Below are positions 42,537 to 52,900 of a stretch of DNA of 64,000 bases, piece after piece. The stretch is taken from positions 248,001-312,000 of the forward strand of contig NZ_PXNS01000004.1 in assembly GCF_003045775.1 (NCBI RefSeq). The letters run 5' to 3'. The notes below the pieces were generated by a model that worked only from the letters and a program-made list of their open reading frames with translations, was not told the DNA's origin and searched no databases. Numbering within the stretch: position 1 is the stretch's first letter; the number at the start of each line of letters is the position of its first letter. The translations under genes and the position numbers were made by a program. This stretch comes from Halomonas litopenaei. GTDB lineage: Bacteria > Pseudomonadota > Gammaproteobacteria > Pseudomonadales > Halomonadaceae.

Positions 42537-42619
42537 GGGTGCGGCGTCGGACCCGTGCCGATCCGCTTGCAGCCCTGCGCTCGATACGCCACTCACGCTA
42601 AGCTTGGCACCATCGATTT

Positions 42620-42642
42620 CCGGGAAGACCTGGCCTTCCCGG
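42620..42642 (+). terminator. Hairpin after arsB, possible terminator
   Basis: CCGGGAAG and CTTCCCGG form a perfect 8-bp stem with a 7-base loop. No T run follows, so a role as rho-independent terminator is uncertain. Confidence 0.45.
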
Positions 42643-42700
42643 TACTGTGTATCGGCCCGTCGTGTCGACTCCGATCGGGCCTTATATCAAGGAGTCTTGC

Positions 42701-43528
42701 GTGCCCGTTTCTCTGAGCAGTGAACACAAGGATGCCCTGGTCGCCGGCGTGGAAGAGGCCGGTCGACTGGTGCTCGAGATCTATCAGCGCGACTTCGAGG
42801 TCGAGCACAAGGACGACAATAGCCCATTGACCGAGGCCGATCTGGCCGCCCACCACGCCCTGGTGGCGCTGCTGGGACGACTGACGCCGGAGTTGCCGGT
42901 GCTGTCCGAGGAATCCGGCGAGATCGCGACCGAGACACGTCTTGGCTGGTCGTGCTATTGGCTGGTGGACCCGCTGGATGGCACCAAGGAGTTCGTCAAT
43001 CGCAACGGTGAATTCACCCTCAATGTGGCGCTGATCGAGCATGGCGTCCCGGTGCTCGGGGTGGTCCACGCGCCGGTGCTGGGGGTGACCTGGTTCGGTG
43101 AACAGGACAATGGCGCCTGGCGATCCGAGGGCGAGTCGCGCCAGCCGATCCATGCGCGTGAACTGCCGGACCCTGCCGAGGCCCCCTGGGTGGTGGTGGG
43201 TAGCCGCCGCCACGGTGCCGAGGCCTTCGAGGCTTTCTGTGCACGCTTGCCGGCCACCGAGTGCACCTCGATGGGTAGCTCGCTGAAGCTGTGCCTGGTG
43301 GCGGAGGGCAAGGCCGATCTCTACCCGCGCCTGGCACCGACCTGTGAATGGGACACCGCCGCTGCCCAGGCGGTGGTCACCGCCGCCGGTGGACAGGTGC
43401 TGGACGCAGAGACCCTTGAGCCGCTGCGCTGCAATCGTGGTGAGTCGTTGCTCAATCCGTTCTTTGTCGTGTGTGGCCAGCGCGACGCGCGCTGGGAGCA
43501 GGCATTGGTTGCTGCCCTGGCACAGTAG
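42701..43528 (+). CDS. cysQ: 3'(2'),5'-bisphosphate nucleotidase CysQ
   Basis: CysQ removes the 3'-phosphate from PAP and PAPS made in sulfate assimilation. The protein is 275 residues. Inositol-monophosphatase-family motifs are present: DNSPLTEADLAAHHAL, the metal-binding EES, WLVDPLDGTKEFVNRNGEFT and CEWDTAAAQAVVTAAGG. The start is GTG at 42701, with AGGAG 7 bases upstream; no ATG fits. It is independent of the ars operon, and a strong terminator follows. Confidence 0.93.
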   Translation: MPVSLSSEHKDALVAGVEEAGRLVLEIYQRDFEVEHKDDNSPLTEADLAAHHALVALLGRLTPELPVLSEESGEIATETRLGWSCYWLVDPLDGTKEFVNRNGEFTLNVALIEHGVPVLGVVHAPVLGVTWFGEQDNGAWRSEGESRQPIHARELPDPAEAPWVVVGSRRHGAEAFEAFCARLPATECTSMGSSLKLCLVAEGKADLYPRLAPTCEWDTAAAQAVVTAAGGQVLDAETLEPLRCNRGESLLNPFFVVCGQRDARWEQALVAALAQ

Positions 43529-43550
43529 TGTTTGTGATCTAGAATTTTAT

Positions 43551-43586
43551 GCCGATCCGGGCCGTGGCTCGGATCGGCCTTTTTTG
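43551..43586 (+). terminator. Rho-independent terminator after cysQ
   Basis: GCCGATCCG and CGGATCGGC form a 9-bp stem with a 10-base loop, followed by a run of T residues. Confidence 0.92.
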
Positions 43587-43966
43587 CCACATAGGGCGTT
43601 TTCTTTCTGTGGCTTCAGGTGTCCCGAGGGCTGTGGCCCTTGGCGGTACGCTATCCCTGGCTGTCCTGGCCCCATAGGTTTCTCACTCATTTTTCTGAGT
43701 TTTTGCTTGCTGGAGGCGCGGCCGTTGGCCCGCCTGAAGGTAGGCTCTGGCGTGGCTATGCTTGAGAAGTGACGAGGAATCAGGCAATTGTCGCAAGGCG
43801 CGTTGAGAGATCGCTTGCTGCGGTAGCGGCACAAAAGTGGTAGTAATATGCCTCTTTGGTCGACATGTGCTTCTTTGGTTGAAGCGTCTTTCCCGCATTC
43901 TCTCTTGCCGGTGCCGTGACGGACCAGGCATGGGAGATGCGTGCCTTGGCTCGTTGGAGACGGAAG
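43587..43966 (+). promoter_or_regulatory. Gap upstream of the cellulose operon
   Basis: The 380 bases hold no gene that I can support. A weak hairpin ACTCA/TGAGT followed by T residues lies at 43685-43704. No sigma-28 site is present. The promoter of the cellulose operon must lie here but cannot be pinned down. Confidence 0.4.
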
Positions 43967-44509
43967 ATGAGTGCCTCGGACGATATCCAGGATTTCCTGC
44001 GCAAGACCGGTTCCGATACCGCAGGCTACCAGGCGTTTGGTCGCACCAATGAGGAGGCGGGGCAGCCACGCTGGGGGCTGCTTGGCCAGCTCTCGGGCCA
44101 CGACGTCGATCCTGGTGACAGGCCGTCACGCGCCGAGCCAGGTGCTCGCCTAGAGCCCTTGCAAACGGCAGCCGAGGTGGCCCCTGCGCGCAAGGGGAAG
44201 GCCTGGGCGACGCTGGAAAAGCTTCCCGCAGCCCCGGCACCTGAGCCTGCCTCTGGTCCTGCCGCCCGGCCCGCCCCCTCGGCCGTCGCTGAGCGCAGCG
44301 AACCACCCGCTGGGCGGCGGGTCGAGCACCAGGCGCCTGCCACCAACGCCTTGAGCGTGGGTGAGGCCTCGCCTCCGGGGGAGGCACGTGTGCCGCCTGC
44401 CGGGCGCTTTGGCCATCTGTTTCGCAGTGCCCCGGACAAGGCGTCGTCCGAGGCCGCTATCGGCAAGGAAACGCCGCTGAAACCTCTGCTCAAACGAATC
44501 TCTCAATGA
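43967..44509 (+). CDS. BcsP/BcsR-like cellulose operon protein
   Basis: The 180-residue protein has a short conserved N-terminus (SASDDIQDFLRKTGSDTAGYQAFGR) resembling BcsP- or BcsR-type regulators of cellulose synthase. It continues into a long disordered Pro/Ala/Glu-rich region and a short basic tail (ETPLKPLLKRISQ). In other bacteria these proteins act with BcsQ on cellulose synthase assembly or placement. The start has GGAGACGG upstream. Its stop overlaps the bcsQ start as ATGA. The subfamily name is uncertain. Confidence 0.7.
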   Translation: MSASDDIQDFLRKTGSDTAGYQAFGRTNEEAGQPRWGLLGQLSGHDVDPGDRPSRAEPGARLEPLQTAAEVAPARKGKAWATLEKLPAAPAPEPASGPAARPAPSAVAERSEPPAGRRVEHQAPATNALSVGEASPPGEARVPPAGRFGHLFRSAPDKASSEAAIGKETPLKPLLKRISQ

Positions 44510-45282
44510 ATCTGGTTTCCCTGTCGTCGCCCAAGGGCGGCGTCGGCAAGACAACGCTGACCGCCAATCTGGCTCACGCCCTCAAGCGCCTCGGGCACCG
44601 GGTGGTGGTCATCGACTTCGACGTGCAGAACGCTCTGCGATTGCACTTCGGGCTGGGATTCGGCGAGGGGCGAGGTTTTGTCGCCCAGGCCGTGGAGATC
44701 GATGACTGGCGACGCCTGCTGGTGCCCAGTGCCAGCGGTATCGAGCTGTTGCCCTATGGCGAGGTCAGCGACGCCCAGCGCCTGGCGTTCGAGTCCTGGC
44801 TCAGCGCGCACCCCGAAGCGGTGGCCCAGCGTCTGGGGCCTCTGCTGAACGAGCCACGCTGTGTGGTGCTGGCGGATCTACCGCCTGGGCCGTCGCCGAG
44901 CCTAACCGCCATGGGCGCTGCCGATGCCATCCAGGTGGCGGTGCTGCTGGCCGACAGTGCCTCGCTGTCGGTGTTGCCGCGTATCGAAGGCGGCGACTTC
45001 ATGGGGCCTGGTGTCAGACCCTATTACATCATCAATCAGGTGGATCGACGCCGCAGGCTTTCCAGCGACGTGGCCGACTTCCTGCAGGATCGTCTGGGCA
45101 GTCCGTTGCTCGGCAACGTGCATCGTGACGAGGCGATTCCCGAGGCGCTGGCCTGTGAGCAGTCGATCTTCGACTACGCGCCAGCCTCGGCGGCGGCCCA
45201 CGATATCGACACCCTGGCCCGCAGCGTCAGTCGTCTGCTCCCCTCACTCCAGTCCCATGGGGTGGTCGCCCCGGCGCTATAG
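44506..45282 (+). CDS. bcsQ: Cellulose synthase-associated ParA/MinD-type ATPase BcsQ
   Basis: BcsQ is thought to place or assemble the cellulose synthase at the membrane. The 258-residue protein has a deviant Walker A KGGVGKTT (about residues 10-17), a switch region VVIDFDVQNALRLHFG, and LADLPPGPSPSL as the Walker B-like part. An Asn-x-Val base region (YYIINQVDRR) and a C-terminal stretch HRDEAIPEALACEQSIFDYA typical of BcsQ/YhjQ follow. It lies 7 bases before bcsAB. Confidence 0.93.
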   Translation: MNLVSLSSPKGGVGKTTLTANLAHALKRLGHRVVVIDFDVQNALRLHFGLGFGEGRGFVAQAVEIDDWRRLLVPSASGIELLPYGEVSDAQRLAFESWLSAHPEAVAQRLGPLLNEPRCVVLADLPPGPSPSLTAMGAADAIQVAVLLADSASLSVLPRIEGGDFMGPGVRPYYIINQVDRRRRLSSDVADFLQDRLGSPLLGNVHRDEAIPEALACEQSIFDYAPASAAAHDIDTLARSVSRLLPSLQSHGVVAPAL

Positions 45283-45289
45283 GATGCCC

Positions 45290-48200
45290 ATGAACGTCTC
45301 TTCCTCTGCGTCACTGGGCGCGCGTCTGCTGGCGCTGATCCTGGGGGCGCCCCTGGCTGCTCTGCTTGTCACCACGCCGTTGACCCTGGAGCGCCAGCTG
45401 GTGTTCGCCGGTGTCGGCATGCTGGCGTTGCTGGTGCTGGCTCGCCTTCGTGGTGGCTGGGTACGCCAGGCGATGATGCTGCTGTCGGTGCTGGTCTCTA
45501 CCCGCTACCTGTATTGGCGTCTGAGCGAGACGCTGGTGTTCGATACCCAGGTCGAGGCGGTGTTCGGCTACGGTCTGCTGGCCGCCGAGTGCTACGCCTG
45601 GGTGATCCTGGTGCTGGGGTACTTCCAGATCGCCTGGCCGCTGGAGCGGGCGATCCGGCCGATGCCGCCGGATGCGACGCGCTGGCCGACGGTGGACATC
45701 TACATCCCCACCTATAACGAGAGTCTCGAGGTGGTGCGGGACACGGTGCTGGCCGCCCAGAACATCGATTACCCGGCGGATCGCATGCGTATCTATGTGC
45801 TGGACGATGGCAAGCGACCCGAGTTCGGCGCCTTCGCCGCGGCGGTGGGGGTCGGCTACATCACCCGGGAAGACAACAGTCACGCCAAGGCGGGTAACCT
45901 CAATCACGCCATGGGGCTGACTGACGGCGAGCTGATCTGCGTATTCGACTGCGACCATGTGGCGACCCGGGCCTTTCTGCAGGCCACGGTGGGGGAGTTT
46001 GTCGCCGACGAGCGGTTGGCACTGCTACAGACGCCTCACCACTTCTATTCCCCGGATCCGTTCGAGCGCAATCTCGTCGCCGGGGCGGACATCCCCAACG
46101 AAGGGGAGCTGTTCTATGGGCCGGTGCAGAAGGGCAATGACTACTGGAATGCGGCCTTCTTCTGCGGTTCCTGTGCACTGATGCGGCGTAGCGCGCTGGA
46201 AGAGATCGGCGGCTTCGCGGTGGAAACCGTGACCGAGGATGCCCATACCGCCCTCAAGCTGCAGCGGCGTGGCTGGAACACGGCCTTCCTGGGGGTGCGC
46301 CTGGCCGCTGGCCTGGCCACCGAGCGGCTGTCTCTGCACATCGGCCAGCGGGCCCGCTGGGCCAGGGGCATGACCCAGATCTTCCGGCTGGACAATCCGC
46401 TGTGGGGGCGTGGTCTGCGCCTGCCGCAGCGGCTTTGCTACCTCAACGCCATGCTGCATTTCCAGTTCGCCATGCCTCGCCTGGTGTTCCTGACCGCACC
46501 CCTGGCCTACCTGTTGTTTGATCTGCACGTCATTGCCTCGTCGCCGCAGATGATCGCCGTCTACGCTTTGCCGCATCTGTTTCACGCGATCTACACCAAC
46601 TCGCGGCTGGTGGGGCGCTTCCGCTACTCCTTCTGGGGCGAGATCTACGAAAGCGTGCTGGCCTTTCACTTGCTCAAGCCGACCCTGGTGACTCTGCTCA
46701 GCCCGCGTCGGGGCAAGTTCAATGTCACCGAAAAGGGCGGACTGCTGGAGGAGGGCTACTTCGACGGTGAGGCGGTGCGTCCCCATCTGTTCGTGCTTGG
46801 CCTGTTGGTGGCGGCGGTGGTGTGGGGGCTGGTGCGGGTCTTCTGGAATGATCTGTTCGATGTCCAGACCAGCGTCATGCTGTTCAACGTGATGTGGGCC
46901 TCCGTCAGCATTCTGGTGCTGCTGGCGGCCATCGCGGTGGCGCGGGAAACGCGCCAGCTGCGGCGCTCGGTGCGGGTCGAGGCGCGTCTTCCGGTGGTGT
47001 TGCACCTGGCCAGTGGCCATGCGGTGCAGAGCTGGACCGCCAACCTGTCCATGGGGGGCGCCCTGGTGGAGGGCAGGCGCTCGGCCCTGGGCAGCGAGGT
47101 GGAGTGCCTGGAGATCACCTTCAATCGACGGGGGCTGATGTTCCCCGTGTGTTCGGTCAATGCTTCCGGTGCCGATGACTCACTGCGCTTTCGTTTTGAT
47201 GAGTTGCCACTGCGCCAGCGCAGAGAACTGGTGCGGGTGGTCATGGGGCGTGCCGACGCCTGGATTCCCGAGGCACCGCATCCCCAGGACCGGCCATTGG
47301 CGTCACTGTGGCATGTGGTGCGCTCGGTGGTGGGACTGTTCTTCCACCAGTGGCAGCAGAAGGGGCTGCACTTCCGTAGCCCGGTGCGGGGGCTGACCCA
47401 GGGGCGCTTTAGCCGAGGTTGGCTGGCGCCGGTGATGCTGGTGGCCACCATCGTGCTCGGGGTATTGATGGTCTCGCACCGGGTCTGGGCCCAGGTCCCG
47501 GCGCCGACGATCGGCGTGACGGACGAGGCCGGCGGTTTTGGTGACGTGCCGGGTGACACCCCGGTACCGGGCGAGACGTTGCCTCCGCTGCGTTTTGGCG
47601 AGGATGGCCGGCTGGATCTGGACAGCGTCAGCCAGCCGCTGCAGCCGACCCGGCGCGAGCTGTCGATCCCGCTGCTGGCCTCCGATCAGACCTTGCGACT
47701 GACCCCGAACACCCGGCTTTCGGGCACTGCATTCTCGCTGCGCGACGATGAGGTGGCGGTGGCTGCGTCGCTGTCGCTGTCGTTGTCACACAGTGACCTG
47801 CCGGCCGACAGCCAACTCGGGGTGCTGCTCAACGGCGAGACGCTTCAGACCATCGACCTTGACCAGTTCAACGCCGGCGGCATGACCCAGCGCCTGGATA
47901 TCCCTTCGGCCCTGATCCTGCCCTTCAATCGTCTGGAGTTTCGCCTGCTGGGGCAGGCGACCCAGCAGTGCCACGGTGATGACCAGGCCGTCGGCAGGGT
48001 GGAGATCGCCCCCGAATCCAGGCTGGCCTTGACCCTGCAGCGGCTGCCGACCCTCGACGAGCTGGCCCGCCTGCCGAGGCCCTTCATCGATGTCGCGACG
48101 GCGGATGTCAGTCGGGTGGCGATGGTGATGGCCCGCGATGCGTCTGAGGCCCAGTTGCGCGGGGCGGCCATCATTGCCTCGCACTTCGGACGCTACGCCG

Positions 48201-49900
48201 AGGCCGGGCAGCTACAGGTCGAGGCGCTTTACGATCGCCTGCCGCTGGACAACGCCGTGGTGATCGGGCGCTCGGGACAGCGCCTGGCGGGATTGACCCT
48301 GCCGCAGGTCGAGGGGCCGACCCTGATGATGCGTCCCAATCCGCGCAACCCGCTGTTCAAGCTGCTGCTGGTGGTGGGCAACAGTGACGTCGAGGTGGCC
48401 CGGGCCGCACGCGGCCTGGCGCTGTCGGGACTCGGGGAGAGTCTCGATAGCGCAGCGCCGGTGACGTTGAGCGGCGAACGGCTGCGCCTGGATGACGAAC
48501 GACTGAGCCCGCCAGCCCCTCGCGAGCCCTATGACGCGCCGCGCTGGGTCGATGTCGAAACCCCGGCCAGCCTGGCCACATTGGGCGAACCCGAGGGCTT
48601 CGTGGCACGCGGGCTGTCCGCCCGGGAGCACGCCCTGAGCCTGAGGGTGCCGCCGGATCTGTTTCTGTGGCCCGGTCAGAACTATCGGCTGAGGGTCGAC
48701 TACCGTTTTCCCGACGAGCCCTGGCTCGATCCCATCGCCTCGAGCCTCGATGTCAGCCTCAACGGCGAATATCTCGCGGCCTTGCCGGTGGAGTCGGGCA
48801 AGGCGCTGGAGCGGCTGTGGCAACGTCTGGTCGGCGCCGGCCGGGAGCAGAGCGCCGAGGTCCTGCTGCCCAGGGACCTGCTCTACGGCAACAATCGCCT
48901 GCAGTTCTACTTTCACCTGGCGGTGGCAGACGGGGTCGACTGCGCGCCGGGGCTGGGTGATGACGCCATCAGTCGAATCCTGCCCACCACCACGCTGGAT
49001 CTGCGTCGGGCAGAGCACTTCAGCGTCATGCCGTCGCTGTCGTCCTTCGTCAGCGCGGGGTTTCCGTTCTCGCGTCAGGCGGATCTTGGCGCCAGCGTGG
49101 CGCTGGTGCCCGAGGCCGCCGACGAGAGCGAGCTGTCGGCGCTGTTGACCAGCGTGGGCCGTATCGCCGGCGCTACTGGCTATCCCGCCCTTGGCATCGA
49201 GGTGCGTCGAGGGCTTTCCCTCACCGGCGATCTGGTCGACAAGGATCTGCTGGTGGTCGCCGACCTCGCCAGTCTGGCGCAGACGTCGCTGTTCGACGCC
49301 GGCGTGTACCGGGCCGACGAGGGGCGTCTGGCGGTGGCCGAGGTGCCCTGGATGGAGCGCTGGCGCTATTGGCTCCTGGGTGACTGGCGGCCGCTGTGGC
49401 GCGAGGTCGCCCAGGCGCTGCAGGACAGCGAGGTGTCCCAGGGGCTGGTCAGCCTGCCGTCACCCTTGAACCGTTCGCGCTTCGTGGTCGCGGCGGTCGC
49501 TGACGACGCCGAGGCGCTGCCGTCGCTGGTGGCGCGACTGGGCGACGATGAGGTAAGCCGCTCGGTGTATGGCGATATGGCGCTGATTCCTGTCGAGGGC
49601 AGTGCCGAGAGCTTTCGCGCAGGGCCGCGTCAGGGCGTCGGTGAGATGCCCTGGCACATGAGGTTGCGATGGATGCTGGGCCAGAACCTGGTGGCCATGG
49701 CGGTTCTGCTGCTGGTAGTGGTGACACTGCTGGGGCTGGTCTGCCACCGAGGACTGGCTCGCCGTGCTGCACGGCGCCTGCAGGGGGGCCAGGCCGACGC
49801 TCCTGAAGCCCAGGCCGACGCTCCTGGAGGCCGCGTCGACAACTCGGTGGCCGACGGCAAGGGACAGAGTGACAACACCAGGGGAGCGTCACGCCGATGA
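45290..49900 (+). CDS. bcsAB: Fused cellulose synthase BcsA-BcsB
   Basis: This 1536-residue protein combines both core subunits that make and export cellulose across the inner membrane. The BcsA part (about 1-725) has membrane helices and the GT2 motifs D172-D173, D220-C-D222, T315-E-D317 and Q353-R-A-R-W357. Its PilZ domain has R558-x-x-x-R562 and N585-L-S587-M-G-G590, so it should be activated by c-di-GMP. A hydrophobic segment ending VWA-Q735 then looks like a signal peptide, after which the periplasmic BcsB part (about 736-1480) begins. A C-terminal membrane anchor lies at about 1470-1490. In-frame cleavage at the junction is possible, as known for AcsAB. The first ATG at 45284 is an alternative start. 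Confidence 0.93.
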   Translation: MNVSSSASLGARLLALILGAPLAALLVTTPLTLERQLVFAGVGMLALLVLARLRGGWVRQAMMLLSVLVSTRYLYWRLSETLVFDTQVEAVFGYGLLAAECYAWVILVLGYFQIAWPLERAIRPMPPDATRWPTVDIYIPTYNESLEVVRDTVLAAQNIDYPADRMRIYVLDDGKRPEFGAFAAAVGVGYITREDNSHAKAGNLNHAMGLTDGELICVFDCDHVATRAFLQATVGEFVADERLALLQTPHHFYSPDPFERNLVAGADIPNEGELFYGPVQKGNDYWNAAFFCGSCALMRRSALEEIGGFAVETVTEDAHTALKLQRRGWNTAFLGVRLAAGLATERLSLHIGQRARWARGMTQIFRLDNPLWGRGLRLPQRLCYLNAMLHFQFAMPRLVFLTAPLAYLLFDLHVIASSPQMIAVYALPHLFHAIYTNSRLVGRFRYSFWGEIYESVLAFHLLKPTLVTLLSPRRGKFNVTEKGGLLEEGYFDGEAVRPHLFVLGLLVAAVVWGLVRVFWNDLFDVQTSVMLFNVMWASVSILVLLAAIAVARETRQLRRSVRVEARLPVVLHLASGHAVQSWTANLSMGGALVEGRRSALGSEVECLEITFNRRGLMFPVCSVNASGADDSLRFRFDELPLRQRRELVRVVMGRADAWIPEAPHPQDRPLASLWHVVRSVVGLFFHQWQQKGLHFRSPVRGLTQGRFSRGWLAPVMLVATIVLGVLMVSHRVWAQVPAPTIGVTDEAGGFGDVPGDTPVPGETLPPLRFGEDGRLDLDSVSQPLQPTRRELSIPLLASDQTLRLTPNTRLSGTAFSLRDDEVAVAASLSLSLSHSDLPADSQLGVLLNGETLQTIDLDQFNAGGMTQRLDIPSALILPFNRLEFRLLGQATQQCHGDDQAVGRVEIAPESRLALTLQRLPTLDELARLPRPFIDVATADVSRVAMVMARDASEAQLRGAAIIASHFGRYAEAGQLQVEALYDRLPLDNAVVIGRSGQRLAGLTLPQVEGPTLMMRPNPRNPLFKLLLVVGNSDVEVARAARGLALSGLGESLDSAAPVTLSGERLRLDDERLSPPAPREPYDAPRWVDVETPASLATLGEPEGFVARGLSAREHALSLRVPPDLFLWPGQNYRLRVDYRFPDEPWLDPIASSLDVSLNGEYLAALPVESGKALERLWQRLVGAGREQSAEVLLPRDLLYGNNRLQFYFHLAVADGVDCAPGLGDDAISRILPTTTLDLRRAEHFSVMPSLSSFVSAGFPFSRQADLGASVALVPEAADESELSALLTSVGRIAGATGYPALGIEVRRGLSLTGDLVDKDLLVVADLASLAQTSLFDAGVYRADEGRLAVAEVPWMERWRYWLLGDWRPLWREVAQALQDSEVSQGLVSLPSPLNRSRFVVAAVADDAEALPSLVARLGDDEVSRSVYGDMALIPVEGSAESFRAGPRQGVGEMPWHMRLRWMLGQNLVAMAVLLLVVVTLLGLVCHRGLARRAARRLQGGQADAPEAQADAPGGRVDNSVADGKGQSDNTRGASRR

Positions 49901-52900
49901 AACGCTTGCGTTTGTTAAAGGCTCGCCGCGCCGGTGCGGCAGGACTGCTGTCGTGCTCCCTGCTGTCATTGACGCTGTCTTCCCTTCCGGTGCTGGCGCA
50001 GGACCAGAGTCCGGCCCAGGCCCAGGGGACCGATCAGGCCCTGGCGCCGCTGTTCGAGCAGGCTCGCTTCTGGCGGGATCGGCAGCGCGCCGATCTGGCC
50101 GAGCAGTCCCTCGAGCGGGTGCTCGATGCCGACCCGGGCAACCGGCGTGCCCTCTACCTGCTGGCGGAATATGCGCTGACCGATGGCGATATGGAAAAGG
50201 CCAGCCGCTGGCAGGCACGGTTGGCCGAGGTGGCTCCGGAGGATGACCGGGTCGAGGCGCTGGCGCAGGAACAGAAACTGCGGCGTGCCGACGGCCAGCG
50301 GCTGGCCGAGGCCCGCTCCCAGGCGGCGGCGGGCGACTACGCCGAGGCCATGGCCAGCTATCGGGCGGTGCTCGAGGGCGACGCGGTTCCGCCGAGGCTG
50401 GCGCCGGAGGTCTACCTGACCCTGGCCGGCACCGATAATGGCTGGAGCGAGGCTCGCGAGCGCCTGGCGGCGATGGCGCGTGAACATCCCGACGAGCCGG
50501 CGTTGGCCACCGCGCTGGGCCAGGTGCTGAGCTATCGTGAAGCCACGCGTCGCCAGGGTATCGAGCGCCTGGCCGAGCGCGCTGCGACCGGCGATGCGGC
50601 CGCCGATCGCGCCTGGCGTCAGGCGCTGGAGTGGCTCGAGGCGACCCCCGCAGACGAGCACCTGTATGCCGCCTATCAGCAGGCGCATCCTGAGGATAGC
50701 CAGATCGCCGAGCTGTTCGCCGACAAGATGACCCTGCCGCCGGAACGTGAGGCGGCCCAGGCCAGGGCTCAGGGGTACGACAGCCTGGAGCAGCAGCGGC
50801 TGGACCAGGCCGAGGCGCAGTTCCAGCAGGTGCTCGAGCAGACCCCGGACGACGCCGATGCCCAGGGCGGGCTGGGGCTGACCCTGCTGCGTCAGCAACG
50901 TTTCGCCGAGGCGCGAGACGCGCTGGAGCAGGCGATCCGGCTGGCACCCGAGCGACGCGACCAATGGCAGGCCGCCTACGAAAGCGCGGCCTTCTATGCT
51001 CGACTGGGGGAGGCGCGGGCCCAGGCTAGGGCGGGACGACTGGATCGTGCGCTCGAACTGGTGACGCCGCTGACCCGTGGTGGCGGCGACGGGGCGCGGG
51101 CGGCGACCTTGCTGCAGGCCGATCTGCTCAAGCGCCAGGGACGTCTCGATCAGGCCGAACAACGTTATCTCAGCCTGGGCAATGACACCTCGGCACGGCT
51201 CGGTCTGGTCGACGTCTATCGACGCCAGCAGCGCTGGTCCGAGGCCGAGGCGCTGGCCGCCAGTCTGCCGGCCAGCGCTCGTGCCCAGCTTGGCGACCTG
51301 GGCGCCGCCCGGGCCCAGGCGCTGCGGCAGCAGGCCGCCGGTCAGAGCGCCAGCGAGGCGGAAGCGACCCTTCGCGAAGCGTTGGCGCTGGCACCCGCGG
51401 ATCCCTGGGTACGTCTGGATCTGGCCCGGCTGCTGGACCGCCAGGGGCGCGTCGAAGAGGCTGGCCACCTGGTTCGCCCGCTCAACCTGAGCGAGGCCAG
51501 CGCGCCCCAGCTTCAGGCCGCGGCGCTGTATGCCAGTGAACAGGGCGACTGGGACCAGACCCGACGGTATCTGGCGGCGATCCCGCTGGCACTGCGCGAC
51601 GAGGACATCCAGCGACTGGCCGATCAGGCCGAGGCTCAGTCGGCATTGGCGGCCGCCGAAGCGGCCTGGAACCGGGGGGATCGCGCCTCGGCGCTGGAGC
51701 GTCTCGATGAGGTACTGACCAGCACCAGCGATCCGGGAGTCCGCGCCCAGGTGGCCCAGCGCTATCAGCAGATGGGCCTGACCAGCCGGGCCCTCGAGCT
51801 GGTCGAGGCAGATACCGCCGGCGAGCTGGACGCGCCGGTGGAAGCCTACACAGGCTACGTGGCGGTGCTGGCGAGCGCCGGCCGTGACCACCAGGCCAAG
51901 GCGCTGGTGCAGCGACTCGAGGCGCGCGACGACTTTGGCCTGGCGGCGCGTGCGGCGCTGGACGAAGCGATGATCGGCGCCCGGGTCGCCCAGGCGGACC
52001 GGCTGCGCCAGCAGGGCCAGCTGGCCAGCGCCTATGATGTGCTGGCCAGCGCCCTGCGCGAACGCCCCGAGGATCAGGCGCTGCTGTTGGCGATGGCGCG
52101 GCTGTATCAGGATGGGGGGCGCCAGCGTCAGGCGGGGCAGCTCTACGACTACACGCTGAGCCGTTTTCCCGAGAGCGATGACGCCCGCCTGGGGGCCGCC
52201 GACGCGGCCCTGGCCCAGGGCGATAGCGTGCGAGCGTCGCGGCTTTTGGTGGCACCGCCGGCCAACGCTCAGGATCGACCTCGCTGGCTGCTGTCGCGGG
52301 CGGGGCTGGCCCGGGCCCAGGGACAGGACCGCCAGGCCCTGGCGCTATTGCGTGAGGCGCGCAGCGAGCTGCGCGCCGATCCGCAGCAGTCGCTGGCGCT
52401 GGCCACGACCACCGGCGACAACCCCTTCGAGAACGCCAGTGGTGGCGCTGGTGGCGGACGACCCGCCTGGCTGCCTGGCGGCTCGTTGTCCGCGGGCGCT
52501 GGCTCAGTGACGGGATCAGGGGCTGGTGCCTCGGCCGATGAGGCAGCTCCCCAGGCCTCGCCGCTGATCGACGAGGTCGAGCGGATGATGGCCGAGGTGC
52601 GCCGCGCGGTGTCGCCCAAGGCACAGGGCGGGCTTGCCCTGGTGGTGCGCAGTGGCGAGGAAGGCCTGAGCCAGTTCGATCGGGTGGAAACGCCCACCAC
52701 CTTCACCTCCGGCGATTTTTCATCGGTCTTTGGTCGCTCCCGCGCTGAGCTGACGCTGACCCCGGCCTACGGTTCCGCCGGTACGCCCTCCGGCGACGCC
52801 GAGCGCCGCTTCGGCCGCATGGCGATCGTCGAGGCCATCGGTGAGCTGGCAAGCGATGACGATGTCAGCGCCGCGGTCACCGGCGACTACCTGTCCCGGC

